From Pascua guehoae (Eukaryota > Basidiomycota > Tremellomycetes > Trichosporonales > Trichosporonaceae): 64,000 nucleotides of DNA. The stretch spans positions 1,223,350 through 1,287,349 of the forward strand of contig BCJX01000002.1 of assembly GCA_001600415.1 (NCBI GenBank). The letters are read 5' to 3'. The translations under genes were made by a program, and so were the position numbers. A model generated the notes under the pieces. The model ran no database searches. It was not told the DNA's origin and was given only the letters and a program-made list of their open reading frames with translations. Of this stretch, positions 1 through 12,083 are shown in pieces; positions within the stretch are counted from its first letter, which is position 1, and each line of letters opens with the position of its first letter.

Positions 1-3000
1 TCGCCCCCGAATATCGACGATCGGGCAGATCCTGTGCTCTTTGGTGTACGCGACAGCAGACTCCCTCTCCGCCCAAACACGTTTGCAAAGTGTCGTGAGT
101 GCGAATTGGCAGACGAGCGGACAGAACCGGAATCGCTCGTCGACGCAGAGACTGATCCATGGCGCTGTGAGCGTGGGCGTGGGCTGGGTCGAAGTGATCC
201 CGCCTGCGACGCAGGCGTTGGCACAGTCAATGGTGCGGACGGTGTTGGTGATGGCGACATCAACGGATCCATGCCTCTGCGCGCGCTCAGTGTGCCGGGC
301 CCAGGTCCAGCAAATGCGCTGGGACAAGGAAACGAGCTGCCCTGCGGGGCAGCTGAGCCTGTGGGGACATTGCTGCCGACAGGGACAGACGCGCTCGAGG
401 GGAGGCTCGGGGTGGGCGGGACATGTTCAAAGGTCTGAGCGTCAGTGTCAGAGGTCCGGTCTGGGGTGAGGCATGCGGGGGCGCCTTTTGTTTGCTGCTC
501 GACTCGGGCGCAGGGGCTCCTTCTCAATGCTCTCCTCCCAGTTGTAGACCAATGCGGGACGGCATCTTGCCAGCATGGGCAGCCGAATACGTCTGCTCTT
601 CAACTGGTCCTGCGAGCGCACAGACCACATCAGTGGCTGGGCCCACCTCGCCTGTCCCACATTCAAGCAGCACGCGCCTGGCAGCAAGAGTGAGAGCGGC
701 CTGCATGTTGGGCCAGCCAGGCCAACCAGAGACACATCGACCACAACAATGGCACGCGATAAGCGGCTCGTAACCAGATACATGGTCAGTGACTCACCCC
801 ATGATGGTTGCCACTGTGTGGCAGAGGAAACGACTGCCCGACGGCCGTCATCGTTAGTGGGCGGCCGGCGTCGCGTGTGTGTTCTATGCGAGGGGGATGT
901 GGTGTGTCGTGTTTGGTCTGGTTGGGGTGTGGGCGGCGATCGACGAGTGTGTGGTGGGGTCAAGTGGTTGCCGGTTCGCGCTCCCTTTGTTGATGTTATG
1001 TTGTTTCTGCAGACTATTTGGTTGTTCTAGTGGCTTTGCTTGGCTCGCCACACACGTAGCTCACAAACAGTCTGTCGCCAGCGACAGAGGGATGTAATGA
1101 CCGGTGTGCAATGTGCAGCGCGTGTCTGGACGAAGAGGGTTCGCTTGCGGCTCGTGGTTAGGATTGTGGTTGATGGCGATTCAGACGCGGACGCGGTGGA
1201 GCGCAGACCGAGCGATGACTAGACTCGCAGACAGAGCAGACCAGGTGGCGCTGGCATGCTCTCGTCAATGGACGACAGTGTGGAGATGGGTTGGCGCCGG
1301 ATACCCGAGAGCAAGCGTGGGAGTAGAGATACGCGCCTTCAGGCGACAGCGTAGGACGCAAGCGTCAAGGTCGCAAGGGGTATGGTGTGAGGTAAGCTGT
1401 ATGCGTATGCGGCGTACGTTGTGCCGTTGCGAAGAAGATCTCCGGATAGTGAGCCCGCCTGTCGAGTCCAGCGATGCGGTACAGGGTAGGACTGGACGCA
1501 GTCGAGTCGTACGCACGCGTCGCACCAATGCCGGCTGGGGTAGTGCTGCTGGGGTGGACGTCACGTCGCGGTCGAGCGTGTCGTTGACGTGCGGAGAGGT
1601 GGTCTAGGTGGCGACAAGCGATGGGCGGAAGGGGAGGTGAGGAAGTGACGATGGGAGTAGAGAGCGACAATGATAGGAGCAGGTGCGCTGCAAGATGCCA
1701 GGTGGAAGGGGTGTGTGTTGGAATCGAGGAAGCAAAGCAGAATCTAACCCAGAGGCGTGCAGGGGTAGAGAGGTGGTGGGTGGGTGGTGTGTCGTCTAGC
1801 GTGCAGTGCAGTAGTGCAACCGTGTGCAGCCAGCCGCTGTGCAGCCCGAGTGGGTAGACGAAGTTTGACCCGTGTTACGTTGATGGCTTGGTTTGATGCG
1901 ATGGGGGAGGAGGAGACGCCGAGACGACACCCACCCAGAGTGGTATACCGTAGGTACTGTAGGTGAGTATAAACTCGAGTGATCGACATTGTCCCGTGAA
2001 AAAGGCACCGCCGCGGTGCCGCACGCACAAGCACAAGATAGTTACCGTTTACCGTTTTGCACTACTGCACTCTTACTGCTCGTAACCACCACCGTGACTT
2101 TTGACCCGTCTTCAACCGGCACTGGACTCTACTCTTTTCCCGCTAGCAACTTGGCTGTCGTGCTAGGCTCTGCAGTCTCTCTACCTCGGTCATGTCGTGA
2201 TCCTATCTCACTAACGGGCCGACTCTATTCAAGCAAGGTTACAACCGCGCTACGAATACGACAGACCATATTTGGCGCCATGACCCCCCACCGTCGCGTG
2301 CCAAGGATGAGGCTTTACTGTACAGTAGCTGGTTCACGCGCCGACGATTCATTATTGTTGCGCTCACCTGGCCTACCGCGCGCAAGTTTCTCGAGAGCCA
2401 GCTAGATCACACACTGGACTAGACACACGCGCGCCGACGTAACCACCCACACATGGGCCCCAACTCTTCGTCACATGTTGAGATGTCGCGTCTGGCACGC
2501 CGTGCACTCCATCAACCAAACAACGGGCGTGCACCCTCTCATATAGAGCACCACCACCGCCACCGCCTCACTTTGTTGCCTCCATGCCTGTACGCGTCTG
2601 GGGCCGGTCTGGGGCCAGGCGCTGACTGTGTGCGTGCTCCCTACAGTGGGATGTAGGGTTCACTCTCACCGTGGCTCGATCGGTCGTGCTTTTTTCCCTG
2701 ATATGGCGTATTCAAGTGGAATGGGTACAGGGCTCGGCAGGGCTGCTCCATACCTCCAGGTCACTCTGGTAGCGGCTATGGTCCCAATGCCCTCATGCTC
2801 AGTTTGCCGTTGGGCCATGCCTGGTCCCACAAGGGCCAATGAGCTACCAGAATTGGTGCATAATGCGTGGCCACCCTGTTCCAAGCCCAAAAGGCCAAGA
2901 GGTCACTGGAACACATGCCAATGGGGCCCAGATTCATGGATATGATCCTCGCCAAAAATGAGTCATACCTGCCCCGGAAGACCCTACAAAACTGAACACT

Positions 3001-4835
3001 GACCTCTCCATGCGCTAGTCCGCTAGCACCGGGTCCCGTGCCAATTTACCTATCTCCCTGCACAACGTTAACGCCGTTTGCATCGGTTGTATTTTCACTG
3101 CGCACCTGCAATGCCATGCCGTTATCTTCTCCATCGACCAAGTTGGGCCCAAGACGTACCACTTCCATGTATTCGGATATTCAACACTCCTCCTATGTAG
3201 AGTAGACGGCCAGTGCACGTCACGCGTGGCTGCTGTTAATGGCGTGCCGACCTGGAACAAGGGAATCGGATAACAGAACTTTGTTTTCACCGACGCTCAA
3301 CAGTGCGGGTGATAGCTCGATCACAATCTACAAAGGTCGGCTTTGTAGGTGTTGAGCACTTTGGCTCTCTAGCAACTCAGCTCTCCAGCAACTCGGTTGT
3401 CCACCACCTTGGCTGCCCGGCAAGGAAGACTGTCTGTTATATTCAGACCGGCCTGGCTCTTGCCCTCACGCAAGCGGCAATGCCTATGTTGTCCAATCCC
3501 CCTTTCCCCGCGCCTGGAGTAACATTCCGCACCCCATACCGCGTTCCGGTCCCGGCGCACCCGTTTCGCGTCAGCCACGACGAGGTGAGACACCTTCGAG
3601 GGCATTGACGATTCAACACACGAGAGAGCAGGCAATCTTGCGTCTGATGGTAGGGGACATCCCCTTGTGCACGAACTCAAAGACTGCACATGTGTTATCG
3701 TCTCACACTCACCGGCTCGGAATGACGATTCTCAGTGGTGCGAAGACTGACCTGACCGTGACTGTTTTACCATTTCCCAGTTGTCTGCCTCTTGCTGCCG
3801 CTCTGATACACATGTAACCTCTTACCATACTTCCTGCGGCAGCCACCTCCGAGCACAACAAAGCATCCCAACTCCTGGGCCGGCTTGACGGTTACTCTGG
3901 ATCAGCGGCCACTCCCGAGTTCAAAATAGGGCGCCAAGGAAGTTGCGCTCCCGCCCCCGATCCCCCCTGCGCGAGACTCAGCTTCTGGGTCATATCCGAC
4001 GTCGGCGTTTCGTCAAACCCCTGGGTTGCAGTGAGACGCAAGTATCCTCACCTGTGTTCTGGTCGCAGTGTCAATAGGCACTTGTCCAATTGGTCATGTC
4101 TCAACTTGAATGGACGATTGCGACGACCGCTCTGTTCAAGACAATAATGTCTGTCTTGCTCACTGTCAAACAGTTTGACTTTGTCTCCGTCAGTGGTTAA
4201 TTGATACTCAAAGAACACCGAGCGAGCATTCTTCCCACGCATGTGCTATACCCTGGCAGATGCAGGAGGGAGCAATGAGACGAACCACCGCATGAGTGCT
4301 CATTCACTCAATGAATCACTTCTCGACTTCTCATGCTAAGTTCGCCTCAACAGGGACACTGTTGAATCGTCACGTGAGCGGCAGGCTCGCCGAGCAGCTG
4401 TACCACATACCACATACGCTGCCGTCTGACTTCATGCCATGCATGCCATTGCGGGAATGACCAGAGCAGCACCAGTGCTACCACATGATCCGGACTGCAC
4501 GTGCCGCATCGTATGCACAAGTGACGAGGTGGCTGGCATGGCTGGAGCCATGTCTTAGTGCAAGGTCAACTGCCACATTGCCCACCGTAGCGGCGTCTGG
4601 GCTTTGAGAAACACCCACCCAGGCCACCCAGATTGAAAAATCGAAATGACACAACTGGGGCCCCGGATTTGGCGGAATCAAATATTGGGTCGCAATTTGG
4701 GTTGTGGATGCAACTGTGGGTGGTGCAGTGTCGTGTGGTGTGCATGTGCACGCCCAGGCGTTGGTTGCTTCTTGGCTCTCTCGCCCCCGTCGTCTAAAAC
4801 CAATCCTGCCTCCTTGCTTATAACCCATACCCACA
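1..4835. other. Region without a recognisable gene
   Basis: No open frame here shows a family motif, a believable exon chain, or codon use like the neighbouring genes. The open frames that exist are short and overlap on both strands. I see no tRNA, no long repeat and no transposon terminal structure. The last ~100 bases hold the upstream region of the EBP1-type gene, with an AT-richer stretch just before its ATG. It may hold untranslated RNA or a fast-evolving gene that cannot be recognised by eye. Confidence 0.5.
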
Positions 4836-6426
4836 ATGTCGCAGCCCGCTATTGACCTCAAGAAGCCCGCGCCCGTGGCTGACAAGCCCGAGGAGGAGAA
4901 GGGCCTCTCCAACGACGTGTGAGTGTAAAAAAAAAAAACGTTGGAATGGCATCGCAGGCGCAGCTGGGTTTGCTTTTGTCCCATGCCGCCTCGCGTCTGT
5001 GGTACAAGACACTGCTGTCCAGCCAACCCTTACTGATCGACAACCTCTTGCACACCTATACTTACACTGCAGCATCACCAAGTACACGACCGCTGGTCAG
5101 GCGCTTGGCGAGGTGCTCAAGAAGCTCGTCCCCCAGGTCACTGCCGGCAAGAAGGTGCTCGAGCTCTGTGTCGAGTACGTCGGCGTTTTCCGAGATCTGT
5201 TTGGCGTTTGCGATCCAGTGATACTGACAGAGCGTCTAGGGGTGACAAGCTCGTCGCCGCCGCTGTTGCGCCTCTGTACAACAAGGCCAAGAACGGCGTC
5301 AAGGTCACCAAGGGTGAGCCAGGCAGCGTTGTACTCTGGAACACAACTAACGCTGTGTGTAGGCTCTGCGTTCCCCACGAGCATCTCGGTGAACAACATT
5401 GTGTCGCACGTTTCGCCGCTGCACTCGGACGCCGAGGTTGTGCTCAAGGACGGCGATGTCGTCAAGGTCATGGTCGGTGTTCAGATTGACGGCTACGCTG
5501 TCACGCACGCCGAGACTGTCCAGGTCGGCAACAAGACCGAGGGCGCGGCTGCCGACGTCATCAAGGCGGCGTACGAGGCCGCCCAGGCCGCGATGCGCAC
5601 CCTCAAGCCCGGCAACAAGAACTGGGACGTGACCGAGGTCGTCGACAAGGTGGCCAAGGAGTACGACTGCGTCGCCGTCCAGGGCATGCTCTCGTGCCAG
5701 CACGAGCAGAACGTGACCGACGGCAAGAAGCGCATCCTCCTCAACCCTTCGCCCGAGCTCAAGCGCGACCACGACACGGTCACCTTTGAGGAGGGTGAGG
5801 TCTACGGCGTCGACATCCTCGTCGTCACCGGCACCGACGGCAAGGCCCGTCCCGAGGACTCGCGCACCACCGTCTACAAGCGCGCCACCGACGTCAACTA
5901 CCAGCTCAAGATGAAGACGTCGCGCACCACCTTCTCCGAGATCCAGAAGAAGGCCGGCGCCTTCCCCTTCACCCTCCGTGTCCTCGACGACGAGAAGCGT
6001 GCCCGCATGGGTGTCCAGGAGGCTGTCGCCCACGGTCAGTGCCACATACCGTGGAAGAAACTTTGCCGTGAAATATTCACTAACGCCCAGGTCTGCTCAA
6101 GCCCTACGAGGTCACCCAGACCGCCGCTGGCTCGCTTGTTGCCGAGTTCTTCTTCACCGGTGGGTCATACTCTCCTCGTAGACCGCTAACCCTCAGTTGC
6201 TCTCCTCCCCGCCGGCCCCTTGATCCTCTCGCCTTCCCCAGCCTGGTACTCGGCGTGAGTTTCACACCACCTTCCCCGGCACCACTAACCCCTCAGTGAC
6301 AAGGTCAAGTCGAGCAAATCCATCAAGGACGAGGACCTCCAGAAGCTCATTGCCGCTCCCCTCCGCGCGCCCAAGAAGAAGAAGAACAAGTCGGCTGCCG
6401 CCGCCGCCAACGGCGCCAAGGCGTAA
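4836..6426 (+). CDS. PA2G4: EBP1/PA2G4-type protein (non-catalytic MetAP2 fold)
   Basis: Seven exons join in frame: 4836-4918, 5073-5174, 5240-5313, 5363-6034, 6091-6159, 6197-6254, 6297-6426. They give 395 residues, matching the ~394 of human EBP1 and the size of fission-yeast Cdb4. The protein starts MSQPAIDLKK, runs into the pita-bread methionine-aminopeptidase fold (VLELCVEGD, FPTSISVNN, HSDAEVVLKDGDVVKV), and ends in a lysine-rich tail (APKKKKNK) typical of the family. The aspartate-based metal site of true methionine aminopeptidases is not preserved, so it is expected to bind RNA, DNA or ribosomes rather than cleave peptides. Known family roles are ribosome biogenesis and binding at the ribosomal exit tunnel, in nucleolus and cytoplasm. 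A catalytically active MetAP2 is the main alternative and is unlikely. Confidence 0.93.
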
Positions 6427-9217
6427 AGTCTCTGAAATCGATCAAAAGCACGCAGGCATGGACGGCGGATGTACTGGGTGGTAGCCCCATTACCATCACG
6501 TACATCTGCGACCACTCTCGCTCTTGGACATGGACGGACGCTTGCGACTAGCATGCGCGGTGCCGCGCCGTTGGGCAGTTTTTATTTTTTTTCTTCGGCC
6601 TCATCGATCGTCTCTTGTAGCAGATGTAACGATGGGAAAAGGCGCAGCGTGCACACTCTGTGTGTGCCGTTCCGAACCGTGTGTTGCCCTCTCTGCGGCC
6701 GGCACATGGTCAGCATGTTGCGGCAGCGTGACATCAACATGTCAGGGGCGCTTTGCCCCTCGCTGCGTTGTGTTCATATTCAAGAGGTATCTCACTGGAA
6801 CACTCGTGCATCTCCTGTCCCTCCCTTCCCTCCTCCCTCCTCCTCCTTCCCCCTCCCTCCTCTTACCTCCTCTAACCTCTGCCTCATCACGGCACACGCC
6901 CACCCTTCTTCAACCCCAACCAGCCTTCCTCGACCCGGTGCGAGGCTCGAGTCGTTACACCCTTACAACAAGATCCACCGAGGGTACATTCACATCACCC
7001 AAGCTCCTGGTGCGCGGGAGCGGGGGGGATGGTCTGATGCGGGATGACGGGTCGACGCCTATGCCGGCGGGCGAGCCAGGCAAAGAGGACGCCGAGGGCT
7101 ACGAGGACGCCAATGCCGCCGACCTGTGTATTATGACCACTCTATGAAAGGGGGCTTGAATGCCACTGAACATGTACTCACGACTCCACCAGTGATTGCT
7201 CCTAAATTTACCTTGGACTTGGCGGTGGGGTGGAGTCGACCGCCGACCCGTCACTGCGAGGGAAGCTTGTGGGCCCGCCACTGGGGATCGAGCCACTAAC
7301 GCCAGGAGGCTGGAACCAGGCTGTGATCGACCTTGCACCGTCTCGCCTGTCCGTCAGCCTTGCGTTGGCTTTTGGCAAGCCTGCCATTCAGAGCGGTGAA
7401 CGATACGCAGGGTAGAGGGACGAGTACTCGATGCGGGTGCACCCCAGGAGGAGCAGAGGGGCCTAGGGGTTGGACAGCCCTTTGGGTCTTGTGTTTGCGA
7501 AACGCCGCTTGCCTTTCACCTCATGCTGTTGAGGCTGTGCCCGGGATGTTTAACACCACTGATCCCAGGAGGACGTGGATTTACTGCGGGTTCTCTTCTC
7601 CATGCCAGCCACGGCTTGGCATCTCGTACCGTCTTGTCCTGAAGCTCGGGTACAGGTGCGTCTCCTCCCACAAGCCACAAGGCCATAATGTTGATTTTCA
7701 GGATACCACTTGGTCTGCCTCGTGAGCATGGGCTGAACGAGGCAGCATCGAGAGCCACACATTTCGGTGGTAACAAGCCCAACGAGATTTGCTGTGCGTC
7801 CCCAGCGTGAAGCAAGCCTTGATGTGTATGCCACCATGGGTTGTTGGTACTCATGCGTGCGGACGTCACATAATTCGCACACCAATAACATGGTACCAAG
7901 CCGACACCGTGCGTTGCACGTTTCATTTCATGTTTACCGCGTTTGATTTCTTTTCGACGTTTCGACTCCGCTGGAACAGAAATGTGTGCCATCGACAGAG
8001 CACCACCAGGCGACCCGAGCCCCAGGCTACACTCAAGATGGTGCCCATGGTCCCTGTCGGCGTTCAAGTCCTGGGTGCTGCTGAAACGTCACCAACGATG
8101 AGGACGTTTTAGGCACTTGTGCGGGGCGCATATTGTTTGTGTGTCAGTGTGCGTGCAGGCCGTGTGCTCGCTGGCACTTGGGTAGTGAACGTGAAACAGA
8201 CCGTGCCAGTCCCAACTCTCCCACCTCCCGCCCCCTCACCCCTTCCCAGCCATAGCAGACGTGACAACGCTGACCAGGCGGTTTATACCGCGTGCCTGGG
8301 AATCCTTATCTCCCATGCTTGGCGCAGTGACCAGTGACACTGCACCGTGGGTCGTAGGGCCTGCCTTATCTGCCTGTCTCTCCCATTCGGATACAGTAAG
8401 GTACCATCCGTGATAGTGTGCAGTAGTGATGCAGGTTCCATTGCGTAGTGCGCGTGCTGCATGGGAACCTTGGGTACGGAACGCGTTGGACAGCGTGACG
8501 CTTATGCGATACTCATTCCGCAGTGTATGATGTACCTGGATCGTTTGAGCATGGTTTCAGCTGGAATGGCTGGACGATTGGTGGACTGTTGTGACAAGCG
8601 ATCTTGTGCGTGTGCGCTCGTTGGAGGTGTACCTGCCCATGCACAGTGTAGGATAGGACGTGCGTGCAGTGCCAGCACGCCAGCACATGTACACATGTGC
8701 GCAACTAGTACATGCGTCGTGTGCATGGTTACAGAGATTTGCCAGAGTCGATACCCAAAGTGCCACAGTGCGCCTTTCCCCACCCGCCCACGCGTCCACG
8801 CGTCGCACACGATTTCTCGATTTTCTCATCTTTGTTCATCTTGTCCCTGCAGATCAACTCTCTCTTAGACACTCTCTACACCACATAAATACGTGCGGAC
8901 CCCTACCCGCGCACTTGATACCATCCTTCACCCCTTAACCATCTACCACTCTTTCCTCGTCTCACTTCAATCTTCACTCTTCTCTTTTCTCTCTCGCCTT
9001 CACTCGTTTCTTCTCTCGTCCCTTTGCTCTTGGTCCTGGCTCTCATCCAGCGCAACCTTGCTTAACTCCAGAACATCACATCATCGCCAGACAACCTCTT
9101 CATCTTCCAAGCCATCACATCCCCTTAACACAAGCCGGCGGCGCACCTCCTGCTGCTAGGAAGTTGGACCGAACACGACCTCTCACACTTGCACGCCTGC
9201 ACCAAGCACACACAGGC
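6427..9217. other. Intergenic region, no gene recognised
   Basis: This 2.8 kb lies between the EBP1-type gene and the esterase. It contains only short overlapping frames. A stretch near 7040-7147 reads as an acidic peptide ending in CIMTTL and a stop, but it has no supported start or family and I do not call it. The last 300 bases are pyrimidine-rich and belong to the next gene's promoter or leader. Confidence 0.5.
8930..9130 (+). promoter_or_regulatory. Pyrimidine-rich core promoter/leader of the esterase gene
   Basis: Long C/T runs (CTTCACTCTTCTCTTTTCTC and similar) lie 100-280 bases before the esterase ATG at 9218. Such CT blocks are common at fungal transcription starts. No clear TATA element is seen. 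Confidence 0.4.
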
Positions 9218-11646
9218 ATGAAGGACGTCCACCTCTTCCTCCTCATTCACGGTCTCTGGGGTATGTGTAACGTCCCCGCTTTCCCCCCAATGCGACCAAC
9301 AGCCATACTGGATCCTCATACACTAACTCCAGGTCGTCCGTCACACCTCGCAGCAGCCCAGCACGAGCTGGAAATAGCATGGTCGGGTGCATGCGACGAG
9401 CAGAGTGACAAGCAAGAGTCACACACCGCACATCACTCCTCTCACCAGGACGGCACCCACACGCCGCCCGATACCGACCGGAGCTCGCCACATCAGTCCC
9501 CTTCTTCACCCGAGATGACTCCGCTTCCCGCACCCGAGCCCCTCCCACAGCTCTCGCGCACGACCACCTCGTCGTCGACCACCGTCGTGCACTCGGCCAC
9601 GCGCGATGACCTCGTCGTTGTGGTCGCGGAGGGAATGACCGCCCAGCTGACCTATGACGGTGTGGACGTGTGCGCCAGCCGCGTTGCATGGGAGGTGGGT
9701 AACGCGGCATCGTGGCCGAACCCATGATACCTGATAGGCCAAAGGATGTGAATCTCGCCACGCCCTTGTAGCCACTCACCATCATTGGAGAAAGCTGACG
9801 GCAGGTTGATCAGCATGTCGCGCGGCTCGAGGCGGATGGGTGCCGCGTGACTCGTTTCAGCATTGTGTGTATCCCCCTGGTTGTGTGAGAGCAGCTAGCC
9901 GCCCTTGCTGACATACAGATGGGTTACTCGCTTGGAGGGCGTGAGTGTCACCTCGACCTTTAGAAATCATGTGCTCGGGGTCGGGCGCTCCTCTCACTCC
10001 CCCTGGCTTGCAGCGGAGTTGTCTCCATTCACGCCCCGGCCCGTCGACCAGTGGTCGCACATTCCTTTGCCTTTGCTCTCATCAAGCCTATCTTCACGAC
10101 TTGCTACGTTTATCCTCCTCGTCCCTTGTCAATCACACCCGTCTCTCCTCTTAGGGCTGCCCATCACACGCCCCCTAGCGTCCCTCCCTCCAACCTCACG
10201 CTCCCGATGTCCCCCAAACCCAACCCTCGTCGCTCCCCTCACCACCCTCACAACTCTCGCTGACTTACCCCAGTCGTTGCCCGTTACCTGATCGGCCTCC
10301 TCGAGGCACGCGACCCGTCCTTCTTCGACAAGCACGTGCCTACTAGCTTCTCGACCATCGCGACGCCCCACCTTGGCATTCCCCGGTATAGTGAGTTCAG
10401 CCCATGTACCTGTTCTTGGCATGTCCAAACACACTACCCACTCGCGAATACCAACGAAAAATCCATTGCCGTGGCCTGTGCTGAAGGTTTGACTAACTCT
10501 AGACACCCTCCTCTCACCCATCCTCCACTGGCTCGGAGGCAGCCTCATGTCGCGTTCCGGCGAACAGCTGCACATTGTCGACAGCTATTCTAGCAAGGAT
10601 CCCCGTCCGCTGCTGGAAATCATAGCCGATCCAAGTAAGTCGTCAAATGCGACTTTGCCTTGCCTCCATCATGCTCACCTGTGCAGTGCAGGTATTCCAC
10701 AAGGCGCTCTCCCGCTTCTCAAGCGTGGACCTGTACGCCAACACTGTCAACGACACGACTGTACCCTACCCCTCGGCGGCGGCAGAGCCCCTCGATCCCT
10801 TTGTGCAGTGGGCGGACCGTGGGCTTGAAGTCGATGTCGACGAGGCTGGTATCGTCGCCAACTGGCACTTTGGCGAGCCCAGCCTCAAGAAGAAGTGGGC
10901 TGGTCGCGTTGGCAACCTGCCTCCTACACTGCGCTTTCGCAAGCCGTACAGCTATGTGAGAGGCAGCTGACGGATAGATTGTCGTTCGCTGACTCGCAGA
11001 TTATTCTTCTCCTCTTCCCCATCCTTGTGCCGCTCATTGCTCTCCTTGTCATTGTGCGCTTCTCTCTCGATACCCGCCGCTCGTGAGTTTGTCCCACCTT
11101 GAAAGACGCTGAACTCCCAGCCGCCGCCGTCTTCAGCGGCTTGCTAGGTCTCCTCCAACAGAGGCCAGCTCGGCAGACCCGTCAGCCTCTCCGATCCCAT
11201 CGCCGCAGGGCTCTTCGATCGACTCTCTCCGCCACGCCATTAAGACGGTCGAGCGCAATCTCGAACAAGACTTTATGGATGCGGCCGACACGGCAGACTT
11301 GGCCGCGCTGCCTGCGCTTCACAACGCTCTCCCCGCCTATGCGCACGCTCATCACACCAGCCATGCCGATGACCAGCAGCACCCGACCGTCCACGTCCTC
11401 CTCAATGACCAACAGCTCCGCATGGTGCACTGGCTCTCAGCACTCGAGCCCAACCGCCACCGCGTGTACCTTCCCGATGTGGCCAACTCGCATGCTGTCG
11501 TGGTTGTCCGGTGGGTGTGCTGGTATTATGAGGGCTGACCCACCAGGGACCCCGAGCAGTTCCCCGTCCACGAACGGGGGCGCGGCGTGCTCAAGCACTG
11601 GGCGCAGCAGGTGGCCGAAGTCGCCGAGGTGGCCCGCAAGTTGTAA
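9218..11646 (+). CDS. DUF676-family serine esterase/lipase with membrane segment
   Basis: Ten exons close in frame: 9218-9260, 9333-9694, 9805-9864, 9919-9940, 10274-10390, 10503-10634, 10687-10955, 11000-11082, 11121-11510, 11547-11646. They give 525 residues. The oxyanion-side motif LLIHGLWG lies at residues 8-14. The nucleophile elbow GYSLGG puts the catalytic serine at about 159. It is followed by LVARYLIGLL and by FSTIATPHLG, both typical of the ROG1-like DUF676 family. A hydrophobic stretch near residues 336-355 (IILLLFPILVPLIALLVIV) suggests a membrane anchor, followed by a Ser/Pro linker and a C-terminal domain. Family members hydrolyse glycerolipids at lipid droplets or ER. A Ser/Thr/His-rich insert (about residues 40-110) sits before the core. 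The 22-nt exon carrying the elbow is notable. Confidence 0.9.
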
Positions 11647-12083
11647 ACGAGGCGTACGCTGCACCAAAATGACAAACTGATACCGAGAGACAACCCCTCC
11701 CAACTCCTCCCCTCACATGCCTCCTTGATGATACGACTGGGCACCGTACCCTGTAGACATAAACGACCCAGCCCAAGATGGGTCAGCGCTTTTCTGTAGA
11801 TAGACACGATACAAATTTGTTCACATGCTTCTACGGAGCTGTGGCTATGCGACATGTTGATACGAGCAGGCGACGGGAATGCGAGTGGTTGCACGTGTAC
11901 AATGATCATGGGCATACGAGAGACGTTGATCCAATCCGGTTCTGGATCCGTGTACGAGAGAAACAAGTTGTGGGCATGGGGTCGAGCTTGAAATGGAGCT
12001 TCTAACACATCAGGTGTGGTTATTCAGCGCGCACTGTGGCGCCGGCGTCGGGCCTCTGCCACTGTGGGGGTCAGCATGTGATG
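11647..12083. other. Convergent intergenic spacer
   Basis: This is the 3' space between the esterase (+) and the disordered protein gene (-). It presumably holds both 3' ends. No coding or repeat signal is seen. Confidence 0.5.

Noticed and set aside
448..963. Overlapping frames of 130-170 codons on both strands at the left end
   Set aside because: No family motif, no splice logic, and composition is that of noncoding GC-rich DNA read in several frames.
5347..6045. 232-codon minus-strand frame, Leu/Val/Asp-rich
   Set aside because: It is the antisense shadow of the large exon of the EBP1-type gene, whose sense exons close in frame.
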